Below, piece by piece: positions 1-8,566 of a stretch of DNA of 64,000 nucleotides. Source of the stretch: Sandaracinaceae bacterium (GTDB lineage Bacteria; Myxococcota_A; Polyangia; Polyangiales; Houyiibacteriaceae); contig JACKEJ010000011.1 in assembly GCA_020633055.1 (NCBI GenBank), forward strand, positions 124,001 through 188,000. Reading direction: 5' to 3'. The position numbers were made by a program, and so were the translations under genes. The notes below the pieces were generated by a model. It was not told where the DNA came from. It saw only the letters and a program-made list of their open reading frames with translations, and ran no database searches. Each line of letters begins with the position of its first letter. Positions within the stretch are counted from its first letter, which is position 1.

Positions 1-240
1 GCCATCGTCGCCCTGGTGCGCCTGCTGCGCATCCCCGACGAGCAAGCCACGCCGGGCACGCGGGCCGCCGCCGCGCTCATCGCCATCGTCCCGCCCGCGC
101 TGATCGGCATCATCTTCAGCGCCGTGGGGCTGCGACGCCTGCGCCGCCTGGGGCCACGCCCGGCCGAGGAGCCGGGCCTGCCGAGCGCGCTGGGCGAGCC
201 GCAGGACGCCTTCTGGTTGACCATCCCGCTCGCGTTCTGA
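1..240 (+). CDS. C-terminal part of a membrane protein (5' truncated by window edge)
   Basis: The reading frame is open from base 1 to a TGA at 238-240, so the start lies outside the window. The visible 79 residues hold one clear hydrophobic segment (AAAALIAIVPPALIGIIFSAVG), followed by a basic stretch (LRRLRRLG) and an acidic/proline-rich tail. This pattern fits the last transmembrane helix and cytoplasmic end of an integral membrane protein. I do not recognise the family. It converges on the ectD gene on the other strand. Confidence 0.6.
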   Translation, partial: AIVALVRLLRIPDEQATPGTRAAAALIAIVPPALIGIIFSAVGLRRLRRLGPRPAEEPGLPSALGEPQDAFWLTIPLAF

Positions 241-275
241 GCGGCGCCGCGCGCGGCCCCAGCACCGCACCCCGC

Positions 276-1253
276 CTATCCATCACGGAGCCACTGCTCA
301 GCATGGCGCAGCTGAGGCACTCCCTGGCCCGCCAATTCCGGAAAGTCGTCGTGCATCTGCAGGGCTGCCACGTCTCTCCGGTTTCCCAGGTGGTTCGGCC
401 TGGGGGTGGGAGCGGCATAGGGAGCGTGCAGCACGTTGTCCACGCTGTTGTACACGAAGAACAGGTTGGAACGCGGCCACGGCGACATGTTCTCGTTGGA
501 GGCGTGCAGTGTATTGCACTCGAACAGCAGGAGAGACCCGGCTGGCCCCTTCGGCGCCTGGATGCCCCCGCGTTGGGCGAGCATCGACAGGGTGTGCTTG
601 TCGGGAATGCCCGTGTCCTGGCGCTCGAGCGAGTGGACCCAGTTGTTTCTCGGCGTCTCACCGACGCAGGGGATGAAGTAGTGGTGAGACCCTGGAATGA
701 GCATCAGCGGTCCATTGAACTCGTCATTCGCGGTGAGCATGATGGACGCGCTCACCGCACGCATGTCGGACATCCCGTCCTCCGCGTGCCACGTCTCAAA
801 GTCCGAGTGCCATTGAAATCCGCTCCCATCAAACCCGAACTTATCGTTGATTCTCGACTGGTGTATGTAGACTTCGCTGCCCAACAGCTGACGAACCATT
901 CCAAGGATGCGTAGGTCGCGAGTCAGCTTGTCGAAGCGCTCCGATATTCGGTGCATGTCGAACACGGAGCGAATGCGTCCGCTCTTCGGGTCCTGGATGA
1001 CCAAGTCGGACCTCATGAGCTCGTCGTCGTTCGAGATCTCCACGAGCTCTTCGAAGAACGGCTGGATCCGATCGTGCGAAAAGAACCCTTCGAACCACAG
1101 ATATCCGTCTCGCTCGTAGCGAGACAGAGACACCTCGTCGAGCGGCCCGTCCCATCGATGGTGGTTTCGAGAGTGAATGACGGGTTCGAGTCTCGGAGAC
1201 GGGTCGGCAGGTTCTCGTAGCCGAGTGGGGTACTTGCATTCCTGGCTGTTCAC
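276..1253 (-). CDS. ectD: Ectoine hydroxylase (EctD), Fe(II)/2-oxoglutarate dioxygenase
   Basis: The predicted 325-aa protein carries the EctD signature: FQWHSDFETWHAEDG (about 147-160), then the MLIPGSHHYFIPCVGET and KGPAGSLLLF blocks. EctD converts ectoine to 5-hydroxyectoine with O2 and 2-oxoglutarate in the cytoplasm. The iron ligands are visible as H149, D151 and H250, almost the numbering of characterised EctD enzymes. I chose the GTG at 1253 because GAGGAG lies 5 nt upstream and it gives the normal length; the longer frame to 1457 adds 68 residues without homology features and runs into the IS end. No ectABC genes are in the window, so ectoine would have to come from elsewhere in the genome or from uptake. 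The upstream region is cut by an insertion sequence whose left end is 186 bp from the start. Confidence 0.93.
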   Translation of the reverse strand: MNSQECKYPTRLREPADPSPRLEPVIHSRNHHRWDGPLDEVSLSRYERDGYLWFEGFFSHDRIQPFFEELVEISNDDELMRSDLVIQDPKSGRIRSVFDMHRISERFDKLTRDLRILGMVRQLLGSEVYIHQSRINDKFGFDGSGFQWHSDFETWHAEDGMSDMRAVSASIMLTANDEFNGPLMLIPGSHHYFIPCVGETPRNNWVHSLERQDTGIPDKHTLSMLAQRGGIQAPKGPAGSLLLFECNTLHASNENMSPWPRSNLFFVYNSVDNVLHAPYAAPTPRPNHLGNRRDVAALQMHDDFPELAGQGVPQLRHAEQWLRDG

Positions 1254-1438
1254 ATGGCTCCTCAGGCGAGGTCGCAAGAACGCAGCACTTGCGTTCCGAT
1301 TGCTGCGAAGCGTGTCGTGACGTGCAAAAGTGCACCAACGCGCGGGAGGCACAAAGCGCTCCCATGTTCGCTCGAATAGGCCGGCTACCACGTTTGAGCG
1401 CGATCCACAAACATGGGAGCCGCGTGCCTTGCCCGCGA

Positions 1439-1464
1439 GCCTCTGAAGTCTTGACACCCCCCGG
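1439..1464 (+). repeat. Left terminal inverted repeat of the insertion sequence
   Basis: The 26 bp contain GTCTTGACACCCCCCGG and match the reverse complement of 3742-3767 at 24 of 26 positions. The outermost 8 bp (GCCTCTGA) are included because they also match. Confidence 0.85.
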
Positions 1465-1549
1465 TTGACCGGCTGATTCGTCGAGGAAACGCGGCGTCAA
1501 AATTCGACACCATCGTGGCATTAATTCCGCTGCGGTACGTTGGTAGGGG

Positions 1550-3715
1550 ATGCCGACGTCATCGAGCCAGACCGCTTTATTCGAGAGAGTGGATCCGACC
1601 ACGGTGACGAGCCTGTTCAGCGGGGGTCAGGTGCGGATCCTGGTGCACGGCCACGTGGTCTACGAATACCAGGAGGACGACCTGACCCACCGAGATCTGG
1701 CCGTCATAGGGCTCCGGAGGATCGGCCTTCGAGGCAAGCGCATTGCGATGGTGTGCCGCGTGAGCGAGTCGGAGGTCACGCGAGTGCGTCGACGCTACGA
1801 GAAGGGCGGCACGGCCGGTCTGGTGCGCGCGCCAACGCGCGAAGGGCTTTCACCGCTGAGCGCGGAGGAGCGCTCGCGCGCCATCGCGATGCGAAGCGCC
1901 GGGGCATCACTGGACACCGTGGCGCGGACGATGCGGCTGTCCCTGCCGCGCGTCATCGCGACGCTCGACGCGGAGGGATTGGGGTCCGTGGGGCGCGGTC
2001 ATCGCTTGCGCACCCACCTCCCGGCGCAGCTTCCTCTGACGTCGGTGGAGCCTGAGCCGAGCCCCGCGGACGAGCCTGCCGCCGAGCCCGAGACGCGTCC
2101 TGCGCGCGATGCGGAGGACGACGAAGAGCTGCGCCCCGGCATGCCGCTCGCGGCGGGGACCGAGCACCGCTCGCAGTACGCAGGCCTGGTGCTGCTGACG
2201 AGCACGCTGTGCGACTTGGGCATCGTCCCGGCGCTGAAAGTGGCCTCGGCCAAGCGCTCGGACAAGGCGGTGTACTCGGCGCCGACCATCGCGATGACCC
2301 TCTGCGCGGGCATCGCGGCGGGGTACCACTCGCTCGAGTCTCTGCACGAGCGCGATGCGTACGGGCTCGGGGTGGTGCTCGGCACCGAGCGATGCCCGAG
2401 CGTGCGGACGATGCATCGCGCGCTCACCCAGATGACGGCCACTTATGATCGCGTCGCGCTGCACGGCGAGCTCGCGCGCCACCTTGCCCGCCGCGCTCCG
2501 ATGGACGTCCGCGTCTTCGGTGTCGACATCCACTTCAAGACGTACACAGGCAAGGAGCGCATCGACAAGGGCTGGAACAGCAAGCGCCGCCTCGCCGAGA
2601 AGGGCCTCGCCGACGTGGTGGTCACCGACGCGATGGGTCGTGCCTGGTTCCGCGAGCCGGTCCCCGCGGGCAGCCACCTCTCGGCCTGTCTCGGCCCGAT
2701 GGCCGAGCAGCTGCGCGTGGCGCTTCCGGAGACGACCGTCGTACTCGTGTCCGACCGAGGTGGCTTCGACTTCGATGTGCTCGAGAAGCTGAACGCGACC
2801 GGCGTGAAGTACATCGCCTGGGTGCCGGCCTCCGTGAATCTCCCCGACCTCGCGACCATCGCGCCAGCGCAGGATGGCATCGGCGGTGCGGTCTTCGAGC
2901 ACCCGCGCATGACGCACGCGAGCCGGCTCATCGTGCAGCGCGACGGCGACAAGCTGCTTCCGCTCTGCACGAACGTCGACACGAGCATGGATGTCGTGGA
3001 GGTCGTCGAGACGCTCCGCGCGCTGCGCGGCATGCAGGAGAACTCCTTCAAGTCGGGACGGCAGCGTGCCGGCATCGACCAACTCTCCGACCGTGGCAAA
3101 GCAACGCGTGCCCCCGACGACCGCATCATCGACAACCCGGAGTACGTGCGCTTGAAGGAAGAGCTCGAGCAGCTCAACGAGACGGTCTCGGAGATCGAGT
3201 CATGCCCAGAGCGCTGCACCCAACGCGGCAAGTGGACGAGCGAGTACGTCGTCGCGCACCTTCGACAACAGACCACACAGAAGCAGATCCGTGACGTCCC
3301 CGCTCGCGTCGAGCGATGCGCCGTCGAGCCCGACGCCCAGCGTGCTTGGCTCTGCACCACCAAGCGCGACCTCGTGGTGCCCATGCGCTACCTCGTCGAC
3401 AACGCCGTGCGCGACCTCGTCGACCGCCTCGGGGACGCGCTCTCCTCGACCGACCGTGAGCACGATGCCTCGACGCGCGCGCGAACCCTGATGGCCCTCC
3501 TGCAGGCCCCCGGGACGCTCCGCTTCGAGAAGCGCCACGTCGTCGTCACCATCGAGCTGCCGCTCCCGCCCGCGCCGCACGCGCGGATCGCACAGGCCCT
3601 CGAGGCCATGGATGAACTGCAACCGCGCTTCACGGATGGCGTGCGCACCGTCCGCTTCCGCCTCGCGCCCAGGGTCACGTGTGGCTCGATCCCCCTCGCC
3701 CCGAGCCCGTCGTGA
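1550..3715 (+). CDS. DDE transposase, long form with N-terminal helix-turn-helix domain
   Basis: The 721-aa protein starts with a winged/homeodomain-like region (about 45-150, RVSESEVTRVRRRYEKGG) typical of DNA-binding ends of transposases. An acidic linker (about 170-195) follows, then an RNase H-like core. Candidate catalytic residues are D326 (FGVDIHFKTYTG), D402 (LVSDRGGFD) and E497 (GMQENSFKSGRQRAGID); the QENxFK context of the glutamate is typical of large DDE transposases. A GGTAGGGG ribosome-binding-like sequence precedes the ATG. The exact IS family is not certain; IS1634/ISNCY-like groups are possible. The frame is uninterrupted. Confidence 0.85.
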   Translation: MPTSSSQTALFERVDPTTVTSLFSGGQVRILVHGHVVYEYQEDDLTHRDLAVIGLRRIGLRGKRIAMVCRVSESEVTRVRRRYEKGGTAGLVRAPTREGLSPLSAEERSRAIAMRSAGASLDTVARTMRLSLPRVIATLDAEGLGSVGRGHRLRTHLPAQLPLTSVEPEPSPADEPAAEPETRPARDAEDDEELRPGMPLAAGTEHRSQYAGLVLLTSTLCDLGIVPALKVASAKRSDKAVYSAPTIAMTLCAGIAAGYHSLESLHERDAYGLGVVLGTERCPSVRTMHRALTQMTATYDRVALHGELARHLARRAPMDVRVFGVDIHFKTYTGKERIDKGWNSKRRLAEKGLADVVVTDAMGRAWFREPVPAGSHLSACLGPMAEQLRVALPETTVVLVSDRGGFDFDVLEKLNATGVKYIAWVPASVNLPDLATIAPAQDGIGGAVFEHPRMTHASRLIVQRDGDKLLPLCTNVDTSMDVVEVVETLRALRGMQENSFKSGRQRAGIDQLSDRGKATRAPDDRIIDNPEYVRLKEELEQLNETVSEIESCPERCTQRGKWTSEYVVAHLRQQTTQKQIRDVPARVERCAVEPDAQRAWLCTTKRDLVVPMRYLVDNAVRDLVDRLGDALSSTDREHDASTRARTLMALLQAPGTLRFEKRHVVVTIELPLPPAPHARIAQALEAMDELQPRFTDGVRTVRFRLAPRVTCGSIPLAPSPS

Positions 3716-3741
3716 AAATGCCATTCGGGCGGTCGACGAAG

Positions 3742-3767
3742 CCGGGGGGTGTCAAGACCTCAGAGCC
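3742..3767 (-). repeat. Right terminal inverted repeat of the insertion sequence
   Basis: CCGGGGGGTGTCAAGAC plus nine bases, the inverted partner of 1439-1464 with two mismatches. It starts 26 bp after the transposase stop codon. Confidence 0.85.
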
Positions 3768-3819
3768 TTCGCTCGTCGGCAGGCTGTCCGCCGACCGCGG
3801 ATGCTGGGGTAGACCTCGC

Positions 3820-4989
3820 TCAACGCGCCTTCAGCTGGGCCTTGAGCTCCTTCGCGGCCAGCGCGTAGCCGCCGTTCGCGCCGTCGACGAAGTGCACGTG
3901 GTCGCCGTCGTAGCCGTCGATGACGCAGGTCATCAGGGCCGTCTCGGACGTGTGGATGCCGAAGCACAGCCGCCCGGCGGCGTGCTCTGCCGTGAGCCGC
4001 TCGCGCAGCCGGGCGAGCGCCTCGGGTGACGCGTCCAGCACCATGCGAAGCGTGTCGTCGAACTTGCGGTAGTCGGTGTTGGCGACCACCTCGTCCACGT
4101 AGGTGCTGCCGTCGAAGCCCGCCAGCTCCTTCCCCGTGCGCATCAGCGTGCGCCCGAGCCAAGCCATGAAGCGGATCTTGAGGCGCGTCAGGTACAGTCC
4201 GAGCCCGCCGCGCTTGCCGCTGACGAGGCGCGCCTCCTGCTCGAAAGCCTTGGGTCCGCTCGCCAGCGCGAGCACGTCGCTGTGCACGGGCCGGGCGCCG
4301 ACGCCGAGGACCTCGTCCACCAGCTCGATCGTCTGCAGGTAGACGCGCGCCGCCTCGGCGGGGTCCGACGACGCGGCCTGCACCAGCAGGCTGACGAAGT
4401 GCCCCGCGCGGCTCGGGACGGGCTGCCAGCGGCACTCGAAGCCGGTGAAGTCGGCCTCGCGCGCGCCAGCGGAGGGGACCGCGTACTGCGCACCCAGCTC
4501 CGTGTGCTTCACCAGGCGCTCGGCTTCGGCCAGCGCGCCGCCCGCGAACATGGCGAGGCAGACGTGCTCGCTGGCGCGGTAGCGGGCCACCAGCAACGGG
4601 TGCCCGGCGCGCCGCAGCTCGCCCACCGACACGATGCCCGCACGCATGCCGAGGTCGAAGGCGCCCGTCGCGAGGTCCTGCAGGCCGCGCAGCGCCACGT
4701 TCACGGGCTCGAGCAGCGCCGTGGGGCACAGCAGCGTGGCGCCGTCTCCGCCGAACACGAAGGGCACGTCCACGTCGGTGAGCGCGTTGCGCACGGCCAC
4801 GATGGACGCGACCCCCAGGCTGTTGACGTCCTTGTAGCGCCCGGCCTCGATGGCGCGTGTGGAGCCCCGCACGTCCGTGATGATCACGGACCAGTCGTCG
4901 GGCACCTGGGCGTAGAGGGAGAGGTCCGCCACGTCGACGAAGCGCTCCACCGCGGCGAGCTCGCGATAGAACGCGTGCGAGTCGGTCAT
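3820..4989 (-). CDS. DUF3095 family protein with cyclase-like motif
   Basis: The 389-aa cytoplasmic protein matches the DUF3095 family in order and length. Its N-terminal third has VIITDVRGSTRAIEAG and, about 40 residues later, FVFGGDGATLL. The first resembles the metal-binding D-x-x-G-S-T loop of class III nucleotidyl cyclases and the second resembles the GGDG turn, so a cyclase-like fold is plausible; activity is not established. The C-terminal half contains FDDTLRMVLDAS and FGIHTSETALMTC. I used the ATG at 4989 (MTDSHAFYREL), which is conserved-looking, rather than an in-frame codon 12 residues upstream. It is transcribed towards the IS right end and diverges from the CAP-domain gene. Confidence 0.8.
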   Translation of the reverse strand: MTDSHAFYRELAAVERFVDVADLSLYAQVPDDWSVIITDVRGSTRAIEAGRYKDVNSLGVASIVAVRNALTDVDVPFVFGGDGATLLCPTALLEPVNVALRGLQDLATGAFDLGMRAGIVSVGELRRAGHPLLVARYRASEHVCLAMFAGGALAEAERLVKHTELGAQYAVPSAGAREADFTGFECRWQPVPSRAGHFVSLLVQAASSDPAEAARVYLQTIELVDEVLGVGARPVHSDVLALASGPKAFEQEARLVSGKRGGLGLYLTRLKIRFMAWLGRTLMRTGKELAGFDGSTYVDEVVANTDYRKFDDTLRMVLDASPEALARLRERLTAEHAAGRLCFGIHTSETALMTCVIDGYDGDHVHFVDGANGGYALAAKELKAQLKAR

Positions 4990-5142
4990 GGCGCGAGTGT
5001 CCGAGGGGGCTGGTGGGCATGTCAACGCCTGCGGTCACCGAGGGCACCGCCCGCTGGCGTGCGCTCCGCGGGGACGTCGCACACGCACCGCCGGAACTCC
5101 ACGGCGAGGGACACTCCGCGCGAACGCGCGTATCTTGGCGTG

Positions 5143-5970
5143 ATGACCCGCTCGCCCCGCTCCTTGTGGCTCCTCGCCGTGTCGCTCGCCGCCATCGCCG
5201 CCTGTGGCTCGGGCGCGAGCAGCCAGGCGACGCCCATCGCGCCGCCACCCGCCGGGACGCCCATCGCCGCGCCCGACGGAGCAGGCGGCAGCGCCGGAAC
5301 GCCCGTCGCGGGACCCTCCGATCGTGGGCAACCCGTGGCCCACCCCGGACAGGCCGCGCCCGTCGCCCAGTCAGCGCAGGCCACGGCCGTTGCCCCGCCG
5401 ACGAGCGGCACCCCCGTCGCCGCCCCTCAACAGACGGGGGACGCACCACGCGCTACGCCAGTGGCCGCGCCGCCCGCGGGCCAGACCACGAGCGGCATGC
5501 CGGTCGCAGGCCCCAGCGGGGGTGGCGCCCCCAGCGGCCCCGCCGCCACCATCCTCGCCGCCCACAACGCCTACCGCGCGCGGCACTGCGCCCCGCCCAT
5601 GCGCTGGTCCGCGGCCATCGCCGACGTCGCGCAGCGCTACGCCAACGAGCTGGCCCAGAGCGGCTGCGCCTTCCGCCACAGCCGCAGCCGCTACGGCGAG
5701 AACCTCATGCGCTTCGCCCCCGCAGGCTCACACGACGCCAGCTATGTCGTGAGCGCGTGGTACGAAGAGGTCAGCGCCTACGACTACGCGCACCCCGGCT
5801 TCTCGATGAACACAGGCCACTTCACGCAGGTGGTGTGGTCCGAGAGCACCGAGCTGGGCTGTGGCGTGGCGGTCTGTGATGGCGGCGAGACCTGGGTCTG
5901 CAACTACGGCCCACCCGGCAACGTGACGGGGCGCTTCCCCGCGAACGTGCGTCCCGCGACCTGCCAGTAG
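5143..5970 (+). CDS. CAP/SCP-domain lipoprotein (PR-1-like) with TPVA-rich linker
   Basis: The 275-aa protein begins with a lipoprotein signal peptide (SLAAIAAC, lipobox Cys about residue 21). About 110 residues rich in degenerate TPVAAP/TPVAGP repeats follow, probably a flexible cell-surface linker. The C-terminal 135 residues are a CAP domain: LAAHNAYRARHCAPPMRW at its start, the CAP1 motif GHFTQVVW and the CAP2-like motif CNYGPPGN. Cysteines in GCAF, GCGVAVC and VCNYG could form disulfides. Bacterial CAP proteins are secreted and their role is poorly defined. The ATG at 5143 follows TATCTTGGCG and gives the signal peptide directly. Confidence 0.88.
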   Translation: MTRSPRSLWLLAVSLAAIAACGSGASSQATPIAPPPAGTPIAAPDGAGGSAGTPVAGPSDRGQPVAHPGQAAPVAQSAQATAVAPPTSGTPVAAPQQTGDAPRATPVAAPPAGQTTSGMPVAGPSGGGAPSGPAATILAAHNAYRARHCAPPMRWSAAIADVAQRYANELAQSGCAFRHSRSRYGENLMRFAPAGSHDASYVVSAWYEEVSAYDYAHPGFSMNTGHFTQVVWSESTELGCGVAVCDGGETWVCNYGPPGNVTGRFPANVRPATCQ

Positions 5971-6054
5971 CGGGGCGCATCCCACGCACGCCCGCACGCT
6001 CGTGTGATTCGACCCCGTGAAGCACCTCGCACCGCGGATGTGGCCGACAATGTT

Positions 6055-6375
6055 GGGGGACACCAGGCTGAAGCCAGGTGCCCCGGAGCTGCAATGCTCA
6101 CCGAAAGTCCGCGCCCCTCCGGGGGCGGACTACGTGCTGGTGGGCTTGGGCGTCCTTGCGGGTTCGTCGCTGAATAGGCTGTCGAGCCCATCCCGGCTTT
6201 CCGTGCGTCCCATCCCGGTCCCAGCCATCGAGCCCATGCGACGGCGCGCAACGCAAGACGTGACATACGCCCCTATGTTCCATGGCTCGGGACCCTGCAG
6301 TCCGCCCCCGAAGTGGGGCGGACTTGCAGGTCACACTGCAGCCTCGGGGCACCTGGCTTCAGCCTGGTGCCCCCC
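6055..6375. repeat. Palindromic repeat element, copy A (77-nt arms, 167-nt core)
   Basis: Left arm 6055-6131 holds hairpin 1 (GGGGGACACCAGGCT / AGCCAGGTGCCCC) and hairpin 2 at 6106-6131 (AGTCCGC...GCGGACT). The right arm 6299-6375 holds the same two hairpins in inverse order (6299-6324 and 6346-6375). Each arm is 77 nt. The 167-bp core is not coding. A second element of the same design lies at 12913-13231; the right arms of the two copies are nearly identical while the cores differ strongly. The element fills most of the 486-bp gap between the CAP-domain gene and the LON-domain gene; I see nothing else there. Confidence 0.85.
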
Positions 6376-6456
6376 AATCACCACCGACGTCCCCGCTCCG
6401 CCCCCCGTCCCACCAGCGGCACAACGGCGCCCGCACGCCCCGTGCGTTCGCCCGCC

Positions 6457-7158
6457 TCAGTTCAGCTCGTCCTCCCCAGCACCCGACGTGCGCGCCAGGA
6501 AGTCGCTCAGGTGCTCCACGACCGAGTCCATGCGCTCGGACACGTCGGTCATGCCCAACAGCTCGTACTGCGACTCGACGTCGCCGTGCATCATCGCGCC
6601 GAGGCGGTTCGAGAACTCGCCCGGGTCGGGGTGCTCCTCCAGCTCCTCGCGCAGCAGCTCCGCCAGCTTGGGGTTGCGCACCCGCAGGCTCATCATCAGG
6701 CCCCTCACGGCGTCCACCGAGGCGCGCGTCGCCCGCGCGTCACCCTGCACGTCGGGCACGAGCTCCGCGCGCACCTCCCGGTAGGGCTCGCAGCTGCGGT
6801 GCTCCGACACGAGCCGCGCGCGCCCGATGCCCTCGAGCAGGATGTGATAGCGCCCGTCGGGCAGCTCCTCCCACTCGGTCAGCGCCCCCACCCCCATCAG
6901 CGCACGGATACGCGGACGCTGCGCGCCGTCCAGCTCACCGTCGGGGTCGAGCGTGGCCATCGCGATGTAGCGGTTCTGCTCCAGGGCGTCGCGCGTCATC
7001 TTGCGGTAGCGCGGCTCGAAGATGTGCAGCGGCATCGGCATGCCCGGGAGGAGCACCACGCGCGGCAGCGGGAAGATGATCAGCCGCTCCAGCTGGGCCG
7101 GGTCGATGCGGCCAGGGGCCCTGTGGGGCGTGTCCTTCACTTCTCGCGCGAGGTCCAC
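6457..7158 (-). CDS. LON substrate-binding domain protein
   Basis: The 233-aa protein has the N-terminal (LAN) domain of Lon protease without ATPase or protease parts: LIIFPLPRVVLLPGMPMPLHIFEPRYRKM near residues 25-55, then the typical IGVGALTEWEELPDGRYHILLEGIGRARLV-like strand region and a helical C-terminus. Stand-alone LON-domain proteins are common in bacteria; the partner is usually unknown. The start at 7158 overlaps the 3' end of the EF-hand gene by 22 bp, so the two are probably translated from one message. Confidence 0.88.
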   Translation of the reverse strand: MDLAREVKDTPHRAPGRIDPAQLERLIIFPLPRVVLLPGMPMPLHIFEPRYRKMTRDALEQNRYIAMATLDPDGELDGAQRPRIRALMGVGALTEWEELPDGRYHILLEGIGRARLVSEHRSCEPYREVRAELVPDVQGDARATRASVDAVRGLMMSLRVRNPKLAELLREELEEHPDPGEFSNRLGAMMHGDVESQYELLGMTDVSERMDSVVEHLSDFLARTSGAGEDELN

Positions 7159-7346
7159 CAGGTCTGGAACTCTTCGTAGTCGATGGTCCCTTCTTCGTCC
7201 GTGTCGATGCTGTCGAAGAGCGCTTCGGCCTGGGCCCGATCGAGCTCCAGCCCGAGCGCGGCGACGAGCTCGCGGAACTCGAGCAGGTCGATCTCACCGT
7301 TGCCGTCTTTGTCGTACTCACCGAATGCGCTGAATGTGTCGGTCAT
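7137..7346 (-). CDS. Small EF-hand calcium-binding protein
   Basis: This 69-aa protein consists of two canonical EF-hand loops: DKDGNGEIDLLE and DTDEEGTIDYEE, each with D/D/N(or E)/E ligands in positions 1, 3, 5 and 12. It has no signal peptide, so it is a calmodulin-like single lobe likely acting in the cytoplasm. The ATG at 7346 is preceded by GGAGAG at 4 nt; a longer in-frame start at 7418 is less likely. It precedes and overlaps the LON-domain gene. Confidence 0.88.
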   Translation of the reverse strand: MTDTFSAFGEYDKDGNGEIDLLEFRELVAALGLELDRAQAEALFDSIDTDEEGTIDYEEFQTWWTSREK

Positions 7347-7453
7347 GGTCTCTCCGTAGCCGCCGCAGGGTACGGGAGCAGGCGCTCCCATGGCAACGGT
7401 GGCGCGCGTGAATCTCACGGATTCCGGCGATCTGGAGTCGCAGTCTCGTCGGC

Positions 7454-7771
7454 CTACTTGCCCAGCAGCGTCCGACGCGCGTCCTGCATCAACAGGAGGA
7501 GGTGCAGGACGTCCGTTGGGCTCGGCATGAGCTCCGGTACGAGGTGAACGCTCACGACGAAGACCCGCGTAGAGTGGGTGTTCGCGGACTGACGGGCGCG
7601 CCGCTGCAGCCAGTGGGTCTGCTCGTCCGAGCGACAGGTGAAGCCCTCCACACGATGCGACGGGCTCAGCAGCACCGGGTGCCGATAGCGGGTCAACGGC
7701 GCGCCGTCACGGCAGGAGCGTGGAATGGGCAGGCCCGCGAACGTGCCAGAGGCAGGTGCGCCGACCAGCAA
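7454..7771 (-). CDS. Possible small hypothetical ORF (105 aa, TTG start)
   Basis: The frame ending at 7454 keeps a high share of G/C in third codon positions across 7454-7771, as real genes here do, and would start at a TTG 2 bp after the stop of the gene ending at 7774. The product (ends MQDARRTLLGK) has no motif I recognise, and the composition (many R, S, T) is not strongly protein-like. Otherwise the 427-bp stretch 7347-7773 contains nothing I can identify. Confidence 0.25.
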   Translation of the reverse strand: MLVGAPASGTFAGLPIPRSCRDGAPLTRYRHPVLLSPSHRVEGFTCRSDEQTHWLQRRARQSANTHSTRVFVVSVHLVPELMPSPTDVLHLLLLMQDARRTLLGK

Positions 7772-7773
7772 CG

Positions 7774-8475
7774 CTACGAAGCGCGCGAGCCGCGCAGCCC
7801 CAAGTGCAGCACGAACTGATGACTGGTGAGCGTGAGCCGAGAGCGACCCAGGAGATCTTGTTCTTCCTGCCGTGCTTGCCGCATCAGCCAGCCCGTCTCC
7901 ATGTAGACCGCGAACCCCTCCGTCGCTTCGATCTCGATCCCCACCAGGGCACCGAGGTTCCACCCAAGACGGCGCGCGTCGCTCGAGCCCCCCAGGCGGC
8001 CGACCATGATGGACAGTCCGACGGGTGTGGCCAGGTACGGGACGAGGCGCACCAGGCGAGGTCCCGCGTCGACAGGCAGGCGCGCGGCCAGCCACACGTC
8101 CACGTCGCGCCAACTTTGGTTGGGCCCCACGGCTGCGCGCTGTCGCGCGTACGACACGAGGAGTCCCATCGAGAACCAGGGCGTCGGCAGGATCTCGAAG
8201 CGGCCACCGACCCCGCCCGAGGGGCGAAGCGTTCCCTCCGGGACGGCACCGTAGATCACTCTTGCCCCGAACCCCGTGGCCGGATCGTCTCCGAGGGCGC
8301 TGAGGTCGTGACCGGCGTTCCCCATGGCCACCAGGGTGCCGTGCCCGGCGAGGGCGAAGCGGGTGGCAGACTGTGCTTCGACGGCGCACGGCGCAGCCAT
8401 GACCGCCGCCAACACGACCCGCACGAGCGGTCCCGGGCGCCACCGGTTGGCGCGATGACGTCCTTCCACTTGCAT
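7774..8475 (-). CDS. Hypothetical secreted protein, probable outer-membrane beta-barrel
   Basis: The 233-aa product has a signal peptide (VRVVLAAVMAAPCAVEAQ, cleavage likely after VEA). Amphipathic, aromatic-bounded strands follow, such as FSMGLLVSYARQ, WLAARLPV, GWNLGALVGIEIEA and FAVYMETGWLMRQ, and the protein ends in a possible C-terminal strand (QFVLHLGLRG). This is the usual look of small myxobacterial outer-membrane barrels. The family is not recognised. The upstream neighbour, the thioesterase gene, is on the same strand 91 bp away. Confidence 0.7.
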   Translation of the reverse strand: MQVEGRHRANRWRPGPLVRVVLAAVMAAPCAVEAQSATRFALAGHGTLVAMGNAGHDLSALGDDPATGFGARVIYGAVPEGTLRPSGGVGGRFEILPTPWFSMGLLVSYARQRAAVGPNQSWRDVDVWLAARLPVDAGPRLVRLVPYLATPVGLSIMVGRLGGSSDARRLGWNLGALVGIEIEATEGFAVYMETGWLMRQARQEEQDLLGRSRLTLTSHQFVLHLGLRGSRAS

Positions 8476-8566
8476 GCGCCAAAGCTACCGGCCCTGCCCC
8501 GGATGCGCCAGGGGGTGGGGACGGTCGTCGGGCGCTCACGGACGTGGGACGTCCGGCGCCCGAACC

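Larger units (their letters stand above)
1439..3767 (+). mobile_element. Insertion sequence, about 2.33 kb, single DDE transposase gene
   Basis: The element is bounded by 26-bp inverted repeats (1439-1464 and 3742-3767, 24/26 identical) and holds one long transposase gene with all three catalytic acids, so it looks intact. I see no target-site duplication next to the repeats: the flanks GCCCGCGA and TTCGCTCG do not match. The loss may be due to recombination, or the true ends may differ by a few bases. It lies between ectD and a DUF3095 gene. Confidence 0.85.

Noticed and set aside
1189..1200. GGTTCGAGTCTC resembling a tRNA T-loop
   Set aside because: It lies inside the ectD coding sequence and no acceptor stem or anticodon arm can be folded around it. 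No tRNA or rRNA was recognised anywhere.
1254..1457. Upstream extension of the ectD frame
   Set aside because: The added 68 residues run into the IS left end and have no match to EctD; GAGGAG before the GTG at 1253 supports the shorter start.
7502..7819. Plus-strand frame of 105 codons
   Set aside because: It overlaps the end of the gene on the minus strand, has an Arg-rich shadow-like composition and no ribosome-binding site.
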